A stretch of 64,000 bases of DNA from DAOTXN01 sp034435435 (GTDB lineage Bacteria; Chloroflexota; Anaerolineae; S140-20): NCBI GenBank assembly GCA_034435435.1, contig DAOTXN010000082.1, forward strand, positions 9,117 to 73,116, given 5' to 3'. The notes below the pieces were generated by a model that was given only the letters and a program-made list of their open reading frames with translations, did not search any database and was not told the origin of the DNA. Positions within the stretch are counted from its first letter, which is position 1, and each line of letters opens with the position of its first letter. Positions 32,954 to 43,000 of this stretch are shown piece after piece. Made by a program: the position numbers and the translations under genes.

Positions 32954-34537
32954 CTACGTACTCCTTTCCAAATCACGAATTTGCAAAGCCCCCCGGCGTT
33001 CGCGCCCACGCAGCACGGCTGCCGGGAACAACGCGCCTCCTGCGACCACCGCAGAGACGAGGAACGTTTCGCGCAACACCCGCGCCGTGATGCGGGTGAG
33101 CACATCCATGTAAGCTGGGTCGGTCAACGTCGGCAGTTCCACCCGACCAAGCACGTCAAAGCGGTGCAGGCCCCAGGCCGTCAGGGCCGACAACCCAATC
33201 GTCATGCCCATCAAGCGCAGCACGATCACCAGCGCCGACGCCACACCGCGTTGCTCGGCCCCGGCCGCGTCTACCACCGCTGTGGCTGTGGGCGCGATGA
33301 CCAGCCCGAACCCGGCCCCGGCCAGCGCCAGGTGAACGGCCATGGGTGTGCGGCCTATGTCCACCTGCCAGAAAACACCCATCAACAAAAATGCCCCGCC
33401 GATACAAGCCAGCCCCAGCAGCGTCGGTAAGCGATAGCCCACACGCCCGCACAGCCAGCCCCCCACCACCGACGCCGCCGCCATGGCCACCGTCAGGGCC
33501 GACAGGATACGCCCGCTGTCCACCGCCGCCGACTCGATGGTTTTGCCCAAAATCACGTTGACGAAAATCGGCACGTCCACCATAGCGATGATGAGCACAA
33601 AGCCGGTGAAAAAGTTGACCAGGCAGGCCAGACTGAAATTGCGCAGCCGGAACATGGCCAGGTCCATCAACGGACGCACCCGACTCTGCACCGCCCGACG
33701 CCGTTCGGCTCCGGCGAAAAGGCCAAAACCGACGATGCCTGCCAGGAAAAAGGGCCAGGCCTTGAGCCACGAGCCGCCCGTGTCCTGCGGCTGCTCAAAG
33801 TCGAAACTCGGCGCCGCGCCGCCCAGCCCGCCACCCAGTTGGGTCAGGCCGACGTTGACGGCCAGCAGCGCCAGTGTGAGCAATCCTGCCCCCAACCAGT
33901 CGATGCGCCGACTTTGCGCTTGACCTTCGGCCGGTTGAGGCAGATCGCGCAGGGCATACCACGCCGCCGCAATCGCCAGCGCGCTCAGGGGCAGGTTCAG
34001 GTAGAATTGCCAGCGCCAATTCAGATAGCGCACCAGCATAGCCCCATACAACGGCCCCCAGATCCACCCGGCTGTATCCACTGCACCCAAAATGCCCATC
34101 GCAAAGGGGCGGCGCTCCTGGCGAAAGACGTCGCCCACGACGGCAATCGAAACCGGCACCATCGCCCCGCCGCCGATGGCCGTGATGGCCCGGGCGATCA
34201 CCATCCAGGTCAGATTGGGCGCCCACACGACCAGCGCCGATCCGCCGGCAAAGATGAGCAAGCATCCCACAAAGACCCGCCGTCGTCCCAAAATGTCCGA
34301 GACGCGCCCCATGAATGGCATGGTCACGACGTAGGCAATGAGATAGGCATTGACGATCCAGGCCGCTTCATCCAGTTGGGTCTGTATTGAAATGTCAAGG
34401 TCCTTGAGCATCTGGACCAGCATGGTCGAGACGACGGTCAGGTCATCGGCGGCGATGAAAACGCCAAAGGCCACCGCCGCCAGGACAAGATAAGGGTTCA
34501 AACGTGAGCGCGCTGCTACAGACTGTTGCGTTGTCAT
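32954..34537 (-). CDS. MFS transporter, DHA2 (14-helix drug/proton antiporter) family
   Basis: 527 residues with about 14 membrane helices. Motif A-like GRVSDILGRRRVF lies near residues 75-90, and motif C-like sequence in the fifth helix. The family exports drugs, lipids or other amphiphiles in exchange for protons. The gene starts 15 bp after an LppX/LprG-like lipoprotein gene. In mycobacteria, lprG with the MFS gene Rv1410c (P55) is the known counterpart, moving triacylated lipids (established knowledge). The same pairing here suggests lipid export rather than plain drug efflux (inference). Confidence 0.92.
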   Translation of the reverse strand: MTTQQSVAARSRLNPYLVLAAVAFGVFIAADDLTVVSTMLVQMLKDLDISIQTQLDEAAWIVNAYLIAYVVTMPFMGRVSDILGRRRVFVGCLLIFAGGSALVVWAPNLTWMVIARAITAIGGGAMVPVSIAVVGDVFRQERRPFAMGILGAVDTAGWIWGPLYGAMLVRYLNWRWQFYLNLPLSALAIAAAWYALRDLPQPAEGQAQSRRIDWLGAGLLTLALLAVNVGLTQLGGGLGGAAPSFDFEQPQDTGGSWLKAWPFFLAGIVGFGLFAGAERRRAVQSRVRPLMDLAMFRLRNFSLACLVNFFTGFVLIIAMVDVPIFVNVILGKTIESAAVDSGRILSALTVAMAAASVVGGWLCGRVGYRLPTLLGLACIGGAFLLMGVFWQVDIGRTPMAVHLALAGAGFGLVIAPTATAVVDAAGAEQRGVASALVIVLRLMGMTIGLSALTAWGLHRFDVLGRVELPTLTDPAYMDVLTRITARVLRETFLVSAVVAGGALFPAAVLRGRERRGALQIRDLERST

Positions 34538-34552
34538 CGACCATGCCGATTG

Positions 34553-35290
34553 TTACGGTAGCGCAACCGGCGGCGCTTGAATCTCGACCGGCTGTCCCAG
34601 TTTTGAAAACGTCAAATCCCAGGTAGTGGGGTTGTCGGCGTCGGAATCCGTTTCGATGATGTACAGCCGTCTGACGTAGAAATCTTGCACACCCACCCAT
34701 ACCTCCAAGTCCACGTCGCCGCCGCCGATGAAGCCCAACGTCATGGCGCTGACCTGCTCTCCGTCCGCCCGCCCTGCCAGGTGGTAATGGGGTTGACCTT
34801 CTTGGGTTTCGCGCCCCACGAATCTCAGTTCGAGAATTCCTTTTTGGAGCAGCCCGCGAATGCCGATTTCGGGATCAAACAACACCGCCAGATTAAACTG
34901 TCCCCATTCGGGGGGCAGCGGCTCCCAGTGGCCGGTGATAGGGTCGGTGGCGAATTGTTCCGCCCCCAGCACCACCATGCCGATCTCGACCGGTGTAAAA
35001 GCGGTCACGATGCGCACGATGGCTCGCAACCGGTCGGGCCGCGCAAAATCGCCCTCGGCGCGTTTGAACGCCAGCAACCCGTCCGCGTCGATGTAGGCCA
35101 GCGCGCCGCTGCGCTCAATGATAAAATGTAACGACTCGACCGCCAACATCGCATCGGCGGCCTGAGACGCGATTTCCAGCGGCGGGATGGCGGGCGTGGG
35201 CGTGGCGACCGGCTCTGGCTCGCTACGACACGCGATCAGACCTGGCAAAAACAGTATGAACAAACCCAGCGCAATGACTCTTTGCAGCAC
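34553..35290 (-). CDS. LppX/LprAFG-like lipoprotein
   Basis: 245 residues. The signal peptide ends in lipobox LPGLIAC (Cys near residue 21), followed by a Pro/Thr linker. The mature domain has the layout of LppX_LprAFG proteins: a cone-like beta-sheet that holds lipid in its cavity (family knowledge). Visible elements: SLHFIIERSG, GDFARPDRLRA, VVLGAEQFATD and WVGVQDFYVRRLYI. It is placed 15 bp before the MFS gene on the same strand. It would pick up lipid outside the membrane and act with the transporter. Confidence 0.82.
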   Translation of the reverse strand: MLQRVIALGLFILFLPGLIACRSEPEPVATPTPAIPPLEIASQAADAMLAVESLHFIIERSGALAYIDADGLLAFKRAEGDFARPDRLRAIVRIVTAFTPVEIGMVVLGAEQFATDPITGHWEPLPPEWGQFNLAVLFDPEIGIRGLLQKGILELRFVGRETQEGQPHYHLAGRADGEQVSAMTLGFIGGGDVDLEVWVGVQDFYVRRLYIIETDSDADNPTTWDLTFSKLGQPVEIQAPPVALP

Positions 35291-35381
35291 GCATCACCTC
35301 ATCGAGTGCGGCTATTGTACCATAACGCCACAGGGCTGCCAAGAACCCAGCCGACATGTGTCTGACCGAGGCCGGACACGG

Positions 35382-35921
35382 CTATCGCAGTCGCTGAACC
35401 ATCCAGCCAACTGCACCCAGCGCGGCATAGCCCAGCCCCAAAAAGACCAGCCCGAATTTGAGCGCGGCGCACCACAGGGCGATCTGCGGCCACGGCGCGC
35501 GTGCGGCTTCGAGCAGCATCACTAACAACGCGCCGTTCTCCACGGCGTCCAGCAGCGCCGCCAGCCACTGGCCCCAGGCCAGCCACGTTCCCATCGCTGC
35601 CAGTCGCCGGGTCAAAACGCCTGCTGCCCACACACAAGCCAGTCCGATGGTCGTCGAATACAGGGGCATGAATACAAAGTCGAAGCCCAGGCTAAACCCG
35701 GCGTGCGGCAAAGCGGCGGGTGTCCACGACTGGATGATCGCTTGAGCAGTGGAACTGTCGCCTGCCAGCTCGAAAGATACAATGCCCTGCGGCGCGGCGT
35801 CGGTCTGCAGGGAGCGGCCCGTGGCTTGCATGATGACCATGACGCCCAGAGTCAAGGGAAAGAGTATCTCAAACCACAGCTTGCGCTTGTTCGCCGCGAT
35901 TGTCTCAAAGGGATGGCGCAT
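35382..35921 (-). CDS. Four-helix membrane protein of unknown function
   Basis: 179 residues with about four hydrophobic helices (20-38, 78-98, 112-130, 148-172) and an outer loop after the first helix. The residues between helices do not match a family I know. It lies 91 bp upstream of the LppX-like lipoprotein gene on the same strand and may share its transcript. The high fraction of Ala, Leu and Trp is usual for membrane helices. Confidence 0.7.
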   Translation of the reverse strand: MRHPFETIAANKRKLWFEILFPLTLGVMVIMQATGRSLQTDAAPQGIVSFELAGDSSTAQAIIQSWTPAALPHAGFSLGFDFVFMPLYSTTIGLACVWAAGVLTRRLAAMGTWLAWGQWLAALLDAVENGALLVMLLEAARAPWPQIALWCAALKFGLVFLGLGYAALGAVGWMVQRLR

Positions 35922-35976
35922 GTCTGTTGTCTCCTGTTGTGTATACGCACGCTTTACGCGCGAGGTTGCATCAGCC

Positions 35977-36048
35977 CACCCTCCCGCAGGTTATTAACCT
36001 GCGAGAGGGTGAGAAAAAACGAGGGGGTCGTCGGCGACAACCCCCTCG
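35977..36048 (-). terminator. Palindrome plus Rho-independent terminator after the C25 peptidase gene
   Basis: The hairpin at 36020-36048 (CGAGGGGGT paired with ACCCCCTCG, plus inner pairs) is followed on the minus strand by a T run, a classic terminator. Next to it lies a 17-bp inverted repeat with one mismatch (35977-35993 with 35995-36011). Confidence 0.8.
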
Positions 36049-36073
36049 CCATTCCGCCGGCTATATGCGAAGG

Positions 36074-39000
36074 CTAACGCAGCACGAGCGGCAAAAAGAG
36101 AGTGCCTTCCGCGCCGCTAAAAGTCTGACCTTTGTTGGCGCTGTACGCGACGTTGCCCGCGCCGTCCACAGCCTGCGCCACAAAGGTCAACTGCTCCGGC
36201 AGGACGCCGGCGGGCAGGTCGAAGACGATGCGCCATGTGTCGCCGCTGTCGTGGGGCACAGCCAGGCTGCTCCAGTGCACGTCGTCCAGGCTGTAGGCCA
36301 GCCAGACTTCGGCCACCCCCGACACGCTCCCGACGCCGGGGTCAGGATCGATCACTTCCAGGGTGATCTCCACCTGCTCGAAACCGGGGATGGCTTCTAC
36401 GCTCTGAATGACCGGGGCCTGGGTGTCGAGCGCGCCGGGGGCGTCGTAGTAGATGCGCAAGTTGACTTGGTCAAAAGTGCGCAATGTGCCCAGGCCGCCG
36501 CCGGTAGACTGGTACTGAGCCGGATACAGCACGAGCTGGCCCTGGTTGCCGCCGTCGCCGATGTGGCTGCCCAGGCGGTTGATTTTGGCCGGTTGGGTGG
36601 GGAACCACTGCGTAAAGTCGTAATCCGGCTCGGTTTCGATGTACACCTCGTCGGTGACGATGCGCGTGACGATGGGATCAAAAGTGTAATCGGTGGTTGT
36701 TCCACCCAGAATGACAACGCCGCGCGGCGTGTTGCTGCTCCCTTGGGCGACGTCAAAACTCAGCGTAGGCAACTGGGGCCGCCCAAAGCTGATCTCTTGC
36801 CGGACCGTGACGCTGACCGGTTGGAGGGGCTGGGTTGTAAAATCGTCTTGCACGCCGCCCACCGTTACGTCCACTTGCTGCCCGTTAAACCCTGGCTGGA
36901 TGTCGTAGCTGAGGGTCAAGGTGACGTTGCGTGTGTCCACTGCGGTTATCGCGCCGACCTGGCGAGTGGATTGCGGCAACGGCTGGCTCTGTTGTCCAAA
37001 ACCGACGCTCACATTCCAATGGGGCAGGCCATATAGAGTGGATTCCATCACCACTTTCATATCGTATACGTCGAAGGAGCTGGGGGCGGCAGTGGCCAGA
37101 TAGTCTTGCTTGGCTTGCATCAGCGCCACACCCACCTGGTTGGGCCAGGTCAGCACCCCAGCAGCCAGGTGTTGGGCCATGCGCAGCATCAGGTCTTCCG
37201 AGTAGGAAATGCCCGAACCGTCGCCGATGCCAAAGCCGGTGTTGCCGACCCAGATAGCGCCTTCGTTCAGCATGGCCTGGGCAAAGTCGAGCGGCAGGCT
37301 AAAGCTGCTGTCGTGGGCGCTAAAGCCCGAATGGCAGCCCACGCTGAACCCGAACACCGCCCACCACCAGATGTTGTTCTGAATCTGGCTGGCGAGAAAA
37401 GTTCCGCCCGATTTGTCGGCTGGAATGGCCTGCCAGTGATCAAAGTGCGCGTTGACCGATTGCAGCTCGTAGGTGTTGCTGATCCACACCTGCGTCAGGT
37501 CGGCGGCGGTCCAAGCGTCGCTGATGAGCGGCTGCACGAGCATATAGGTGGAGGTGGCGCCCAGCGTGTTAGAGATAGCGATGGCCTGATCGGTGAGAAA
37601 GTCATAGCCGGTGACCAGGGTCTCGTAGGGATACAGGCTGCCATAGTAGGTTATGTAGGCATTGAGAGCGGCGGCAATCTCGTCCGGGTTTTCGACCAGC
37701 CGCCCGATGGCATAGTCGGGGATGCACAGCCGGCCGCCGGGCCATTCCAGCGGGTCGGGGTCGGCGTAGCAGTTGTCGGTCAGATAAAAGCGTCCGTCCA
37801 GCGCGGCGTAGGCCGATGTGCCAGGCAGCGCGCCGGAATAGTCCCGATACAACAGCTCGTTGCCGATCTGGGTCTGGTCGGGCATGCGCTGGAAGGGGAG
37901 GATGTGGTCGTCGCCGATGAGCGTGATGAACTGGGTGTTGGTATAGACCGCCAGGGCGTCCGAGATCACGTCTTGAATCACCAGGCCGACGTTGTTGGCC
38001 AGATAGGGATTGGTGGGGTCGGCGTCCCAGGCGGCGTAGGCATCGTTCACGATGGCTGTGCTGACCGGATCCAGATTCGACAGGTCGATCACCGTGCCCT
38101 GAATTTCGAACCAGTTGAGGATGTTGTTTAGTACGCTGGTGATGATGGCCGAGGCTCCTACGTCATAGGTCGCGTCTATGCGGTCCCAGTTGGCGACGAA
38201 CAGCGTCTTGATGTTGGGATCGGGCGTGGGGGCATAATCCGGCAACTGCAGCGGCGCGGCCGACCAGGCTTTGGATTCATCCACCTCGATCTCAACGGTA
38301 TACGTGTCGGCGTCGCTAAACGCGCCGTTGTAGCCAAAGACCATGATGCGCTGCGGCCCGGTGTCGAACCACACGCGATGGCTGGCCTGTTCCGCGCCGG
38401 GGCCGGGGTGTGCGCCGATGGACACCAGGTCGGCGATAGACACCAGGTCGGCGATAGACACCAGGTCAGCGATAGACACCAGGTCAGCGATAGACACCAG
38501 GTCGGCGATAGATACCAGGTCGGCGGCGACTTCCAGCTCGGCCAGTGTGGGCGGATCGGGGTCGATGGGCGCAAACAGCACCAGGTCCAGGTCCACGCCC
38601 GGCGGCGGGGTGAGGGTGACGGTGTATGCCGTGCCGGGCATGGGGACGGTAAAGCTGTACCAGTCTACGTCGGTTGCATCGCGCACGTAGGACTGGGCGC
38701 TGCCGTAACCGTCAGAGATTTGAATCGGAACCGCGGTCTGCCAGGCGTCGTCGCCCGGCTCTTGCGGGTCTACGTTGATGACCACTTCGTCAGAATAGGC
38801 CTGCAGCGTGCCGTCGGTGGCGTAGGCGCGCGCGTAATACCAGGAGGGGACGGCGGTGAACTGGGGATCCAAGAAGTCGGTGTGCGGGCCAGAGCCGCTC
38901 ATGGGTGAAGACTGGTAAGGATAGGGCCAACTGTAGGGATCGGCGTGCGAGACGGTATCCCACGCCAGGTAAGTGTTAGTAACAGCGCCAAAGTCAAAAG

Positions 39001-39997
39001 CCTGCCAGGTGAGGCTGGGCGACTGGCCCGAAGCGACGATGCTCGGCCAGGCGAGGATTTCGGCGCGACCGGTCGGTCCGCTCTGCAAAGCCAGCCAGCC
39101 CAGCTCGCCCGCGATGCCAGGTACACTGCTGCCCAGCAAACCGACCAGCGTGGTCGCGCCGGTGTTACGGTCTGCAACACGCAGCTCCCCTTGCGAGGTG
39201 GTATTGTTATAGGCCGCCAGGTAGAGCTGGCCGGTGGCATGGTCAAAGTCCATCCCTTGAGCATAGTTGGCGTCAAACCCCAGTGGGCCTACAACGACGC
39301 CCGCGCCGCTGCTTTTGTCAATTCTGATCAGTGAATCGTTTACAATATCGTGACCATACATCTGGCCTATGTTGTCTATGGCAATGGCAATGATAGCCGG
39401 TGAGTTGGTGATGGGGCCAATACGGGTGGCGACGCCTGTAGAAGTATTGACCGTGTACAAGGATGAATTGTAAATGTCGGTGCTGCTGGCGTAGACGATG
39501 CCGGTGGTCGGGTCTGTCGCCATGCCGGTAAAGACCTCATAATTAAAAGGGGTGATAGGACCGATAGGAGTCTGTATGCCGTTGGCAGGATTGATCGAGA
39601 CCCACATGCCGGTGGTGTAATTGATCGCATAGAGCACGTCATCGTTGCCAAAATCGCCGGCCCAAATTTTATCAGTAATGGTTCCCAAGTTGTTCAATAC
39701 TTCGGGCACGTCTAGGTCCAGGTTGGTAAAAAAGTCATAGTTGCTTTCGGTAGCGTAAGCGACGCTGCCAAGAAGCTGTAAAGGTTGGCTGGAAACAGTT
39801 TCGTTCAGGTAGACATCGGACCTGGACACCGGAGCGGGACCAATCGAGGGGGCCGGAGGGTCCCCTTGAGGACTTGGAACCGCGCCCAGTGGATACGCCG
39901 CGGCCGGCGCGGCGAAAAGCCCGTTCCCAAAACTGGCAACGATAGCGACGAGTAATATGAGCGTGACAGCGCTTTTAAGGTTACTTTTTTCCCTCAT
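36074..39997 (-). CDS. Gingipain-like (C25) surface cysteine peptidase with minisatellite and LP tail
   Basis: 1307 residues; the start MREKSNLKS at 39997 has AGGAG 6-7 nt upstream. Signal peptide to about residue 38. Order: a propeller-like N-terminal part (about 70-300), an Ig-like domain, a pre-peptidase C-terminal-like beta domain (about 440-560) holding six copies of Asp-Leu-Val-Ser-Ile-Ala, then a clan CD peptidase region with His851/His854 (NAHFDHW) and Cys888 (SVGCHSG), beta domains, and the tail LFLPLVLR. The His and Cys positions match the gingipain plan (family knowledge); activity is probable but unproven. The gene starts 48 bp after the cyclase/ATPase gene on the same strand and ends at a terminator. 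Confidence 0.85.
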   Translation of the reverse strand: MREKSNLKSAVTLILLVAIVASFGNGLFAAPAAAYPLGAVPSPQGDPPAPSIGPAPVSRSDVYLNETVSSQPLQLLGSVAYATESNYDFFTNLDLDVPEVLNNLGTITDKIWAGDFGNDDVLYAINYTTGMWVSINPANGIQTPIGPITPFNYEVFTGMATDPTTGIVYASSTDIYNSSLYTVNTSTGVATRIGPITNSPAIIAIAIDNIGQMYGHDIVNDSLIRIDKSSGAGVVVGPLGFDANYAQGMDFDHATGQLYLAAYNNTTSQGELRVADRNTGATTLVGLLGSSVPGIAGELGWLALQSGPTGRAEILAWPSIVASGQSPSLTWQAFDFGAVTNTYLAWDTVSHADPYSWPYPYQSSPMSGSGPHTDFLDPQFTAVPSWYYARAYATDGTLQAYSDEVVINVDPQEPGDDAWQTAVPIQISDGYGSAQSYVRDATDVDWYSFTVPMPGTAYTVTLTPPPGVDLDLVLFAPIDPDPPTLAELEVAADLVSIADLVSIADLVSIADLVSIADLVSIADLVSIGAHPGPGAEQASHRVWFDTGPQRIMVFGYNGAFSDADTYTVEIEVDESKAWSAAPLQLPDYAPTPDPNIKTLFVANWDRIDATYDVGASAIITSVLNNILNWFEIQGTVIDLSNLDPVSTAIVNDAYAAWDADPTNPYLANNVGLVIQDVISDALAVYTNTQFITLIGDDHILPFQRMPDQTQIGNELLYRDYSGALPGTSAYAALDGRFYLTDNCYADPDPLEWPGGRLCIPDYAIGRLVENPDEIAAALNAYITYYGSLYPYETLVTGYDFLTDQAIAISNTLGATSTYMLVQPLISDAWTAADLTQVWISNTYELQSVNAHFDHWQAIPADKSGGTFLASQIQNNIWWWAVFGFSVGCHSGFSAHDSSFSLPLDFAQAMLNEGAIWVGNTGFGIGDGSGISYSEDLMLRMAQHLAAGVLTWPNQVGVALMQAKQDYLATAAPSSFDVYDMKVVMESTLYGLPHWNVSVGFGQQSQPLPQSTRQVGAITAVDTRNVTLTLSYDIQPGFNGQQVDVTVGGVQDDFTTQPLQPVSVTVRQEISFGRPQLPTLSFDVAQGSSNTPRGVVILGGTTTDYTFDPIVTRIVTDEVYIETEPDYDFTQWFPTQPAKINRLGSHIGDGGNQGQLVLYPAQYQSTGGGLGTLRTFDQVNLRIYYDAPGALDTQAPVIQSVEAIPGFEQVEITLEVIDPDPGVGSVSGVAEVWLAYSLDDVHWSSLAVPHDSGDTWRIVFDLPAGVLPEQLTFVAQAVDGAGNVAYSANKGQTFSGAEGTLFLPLVLR
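38421..38528. repeat. 18-bp minisatellite, six units, inside the C25 peptidase gene
   Basis: Six tandem units of GACACCAGGTCGGCGATA, with few single-base changes (an A for G in units 3 and 4, T for C in unit 6). The length is a multiple of three, so copy-number change would lengthen or shorten the protein by six residues without a frame shift. Confidence 0.97.
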
Positions 39998-40045
39998 TTT
40001 CATCTCCTGTTCCCCCCATCCTATGCTGCGCATGAACACAGAATA

Positions 40046-43000
40046 TCAAGTCGAAAACGATCTCAACGCACTCTCCACCAGAGCCAGGTCGCGTTCGGCC
40101 CCCAGCTCGGCAAAAAGGGCCCGCGCTCTTTCCAAAAGCTCTTGTCCCTCCTTTCCCGAGTCTGGCCAGGCCATTTGCACCTGCGCCAGCTCAAAACAGG
40201 TCTTGGCCGTCTGATAATTGCTTTTGAGGTCTTGAAAACGAGCCAGACTGGCCCGCAGGTGTTCGATTGCCTGGTCTGGCTGGGCCATGGCCGCATACAC
40301 CCTGCCCAAAACGCGCAAAGCGCCGCCTTCTTCAGCCCGGTCTTTGAGCTCCAGGGCCAGATGATACGCACTTTGAGCCAGAGCCAACGCTTCGGCCAGT
40401 TGCTGTCGCTCCAGGTGAAGCGTGGCCTGCCAGTGGAAAATCTCGGGTAAAAAGCCCCGCGCGCCGATCTCTTGGGCCAGCCGCTGCGCTTCGTCCAAAT
40501 GCGCTTTTCCGGCCCGCAGATCGCCTTGTGTGACAGCCGCTTTGCCCAGGTTGATGCGCGCCACGGTGACCCCGGCCAACAAGCCGATGGGTTCCCATAC
40601 GGAAATGGCGCGCTGGTAGGCCTCGGTAGCCTGGGTCAGTTTGCCCTGGTCGAGATAGACGTTGCCTGTACCGTTAGCAAACTGCCCGATACTAAAGCCG
40701 TCGTTCATCATCTCGCTCAGGCGCAAGCCTTCTTGAAAGTGTTCCAAAGCTTTTGTCCACCGATCAGCTTTACGAGAGATGATGCCTACGTTGTTATGCC
40801 CTTTGACGCTGCCGGCCAGATCGCCGGCCGCCTCGTAGGCTTCCAGGCAACGCTGGCCATAGGTAAGGGCGCGATCCAGATCGCCCCAGTCGGAGTAGAT
40901 GACGGCCATAATTAAATAGGCGTTGGCGATTTCGCTTTGATCTCCCAGCCGTTCGGCAATTTCCAGGGCGCGCTGGCGCCACTCCAGGGCTTTTTCACGC
41001 TCACCCTGACGATAGAACACCCCTCCGCCGAAATTGTAGATGCGGGCTCGCTCGATCACATCGCGCTCGCCCAGCACCTTTAGCCCGTTCTCCAGCCATT
41101 CCAGGGCTTGTGCAAAGTCGGCCTTGCGCTCGTACACCTCGGCCGTTTTGCGACAAAACTTGGCCCTCATCTCGGATGGGCTGTCTCGCGTCAAGAGATT
41201 ACGCGCAGCGGTAAAGGTCTCCAGCGCTTCGTCGTAGCGTCCTTCCAGCACCAACACGTCGCCCAATCGCTCGTGAACGTCTCCCAGAGCCCCCACAAGC
41301 TCGGTCGGCTCAAAGGCAGCCAGCATGTCGGGTAGCTCGTGTTCGGCCAGAGCGAGCGCCTGCCGGAAATAAGCTATGGCATTCTTGTTGGCAAACAAGC
41401 CCTGGGACCGTTCGCCCGCGCGCCGCTGAAAGCGAAAGGCCTGCGCCCATTCTTCCGCTTCGAGGTAATGATGGGCCAACGAAGTGACATATTCGTCTAG
41501 CCGGTCGGTGTAGAGCGTCTCGATACCCTGGGCGATAAAGCGGTGCAGCTCGCGCCGGCGGGCATACAGCAGGCTATCATAGGCCACCTCGCGGGTCAGG
41601 GCGTGGCGAAAGTGATACTCGAACGCCTCCAATTCGGATTCGAGGGCTTCCAGTAATCCATCGGCCACCAGCCGGTGCAAGCGATCAGACAACTCGACCG
41701 GGTAAGGGTCTACTCGCTCCAACAAAGGTTGGGCGAAACGGGGCTGGCTGGCCGCTGCCACCGAAGCCTCTTGCAGCACGTCACGACAGCGGGCCTCCAG
41801 CCGGTCCAGCCGGGCCAACACGATGCCTTCGATAGTGTCGGGTATGGTCGTGACGGCCAATTGTTCACTCGCCAGACGCCAACGTCCGTTTTCTCCCACG
41901 ACGGATCCTGTCTCACGCAAGGATTTGACAAATTCCTCGGTAAAAAAGGGGTTGCCCTGCGCCCTGGACCACACCATTTCGGCCAGACCTGCGTCCAGCT
42001 CTTCGGCTGCCAATAGCTCGGCCACGAACTGGGCGCTTTCGGCCGGCGTAAACTCGACCACCTGAATAGTTTGCGCAAAAGGCAAGTCTGCCCACGGCGT
42101 GGCAAAGGGCACGTCGGGGCGATAGCACAACACCAACATCAAAGGCGCCCGGGTCAGGCTACGAGCCAGCCGTTCCAGCAACGCCAGAGACGATTCGTCG
42201 CTCCATTGCAGATCATCCACAACCAGGACCAGTGGGCGACGCCCTGCTTCGCTGTGCAAAGCAGCCTCGATCACGTCGTAAAGCCGGTCGTGGCGCTGTT
42301 CGGGCGTCAGGGCCGCCGTGACGGGGTTGTCGGCGATGGGTAGCGCCAAAAGATTACCCAACAGCGGAAGAAAACGGTCCAATTCTGGCACGCGCTCGGT
42401 CAGCCACTCGGTGAGCCGCTGGATGTCTTCGGTGGAATCTCCGCTCAGCCCCAACAGACGGCGCAGCAAATCGATGATGGGTGCATAAGGCTCTTGGGCA
42501 TACGAAGGCAATTCGGTAACAAAGCAGACCGATCCTGGTTGCTGTTCGAGTTCTGGCGACAAAGTTTGATCTTGAAAAGCTTCTACCAGCCGCGTCTTGC
42601 CAGCGCCGGCCTCACCCGTTACGACCACGACTTGCCCGTGACCGGCGATCACACGCTCGATGGCTTGGCGCATCACATGCAATTGCTCTGCCCGTCCCAC
42701 AAAGGGACGTTGCTCACGCCGCAAGGCCGTGCGCTCTGGCTCGGTCAGCGGTCGCAGCGGGCTGGAGATCGGGATAGAATCGGCTTTGCCTTTGACGCGA
42801 ATGGGTGGCAGGTCTTCTAGCAGGAACTTGTCGGCCGCCCAGCGCCGCACCGTCGGGCTGATGAGCACCTGTCCCTCTTGGGCCGCCGCCATAAGCCGCG
42901 CCGCCAGATTCACTGTGTCGCCCATCACAGTGTATTCACGCCGGCTGCCCTCGCGCTCAGAGCCGACGTTACCGGCAAAGACGTGTCCATAGTTGATGCC

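Noticed and set aside
38421..38528. CRISPR-like array
   Set aside because: Units of 18 bp are directly adjacent with no spacers and lie in frame in a coding gene.
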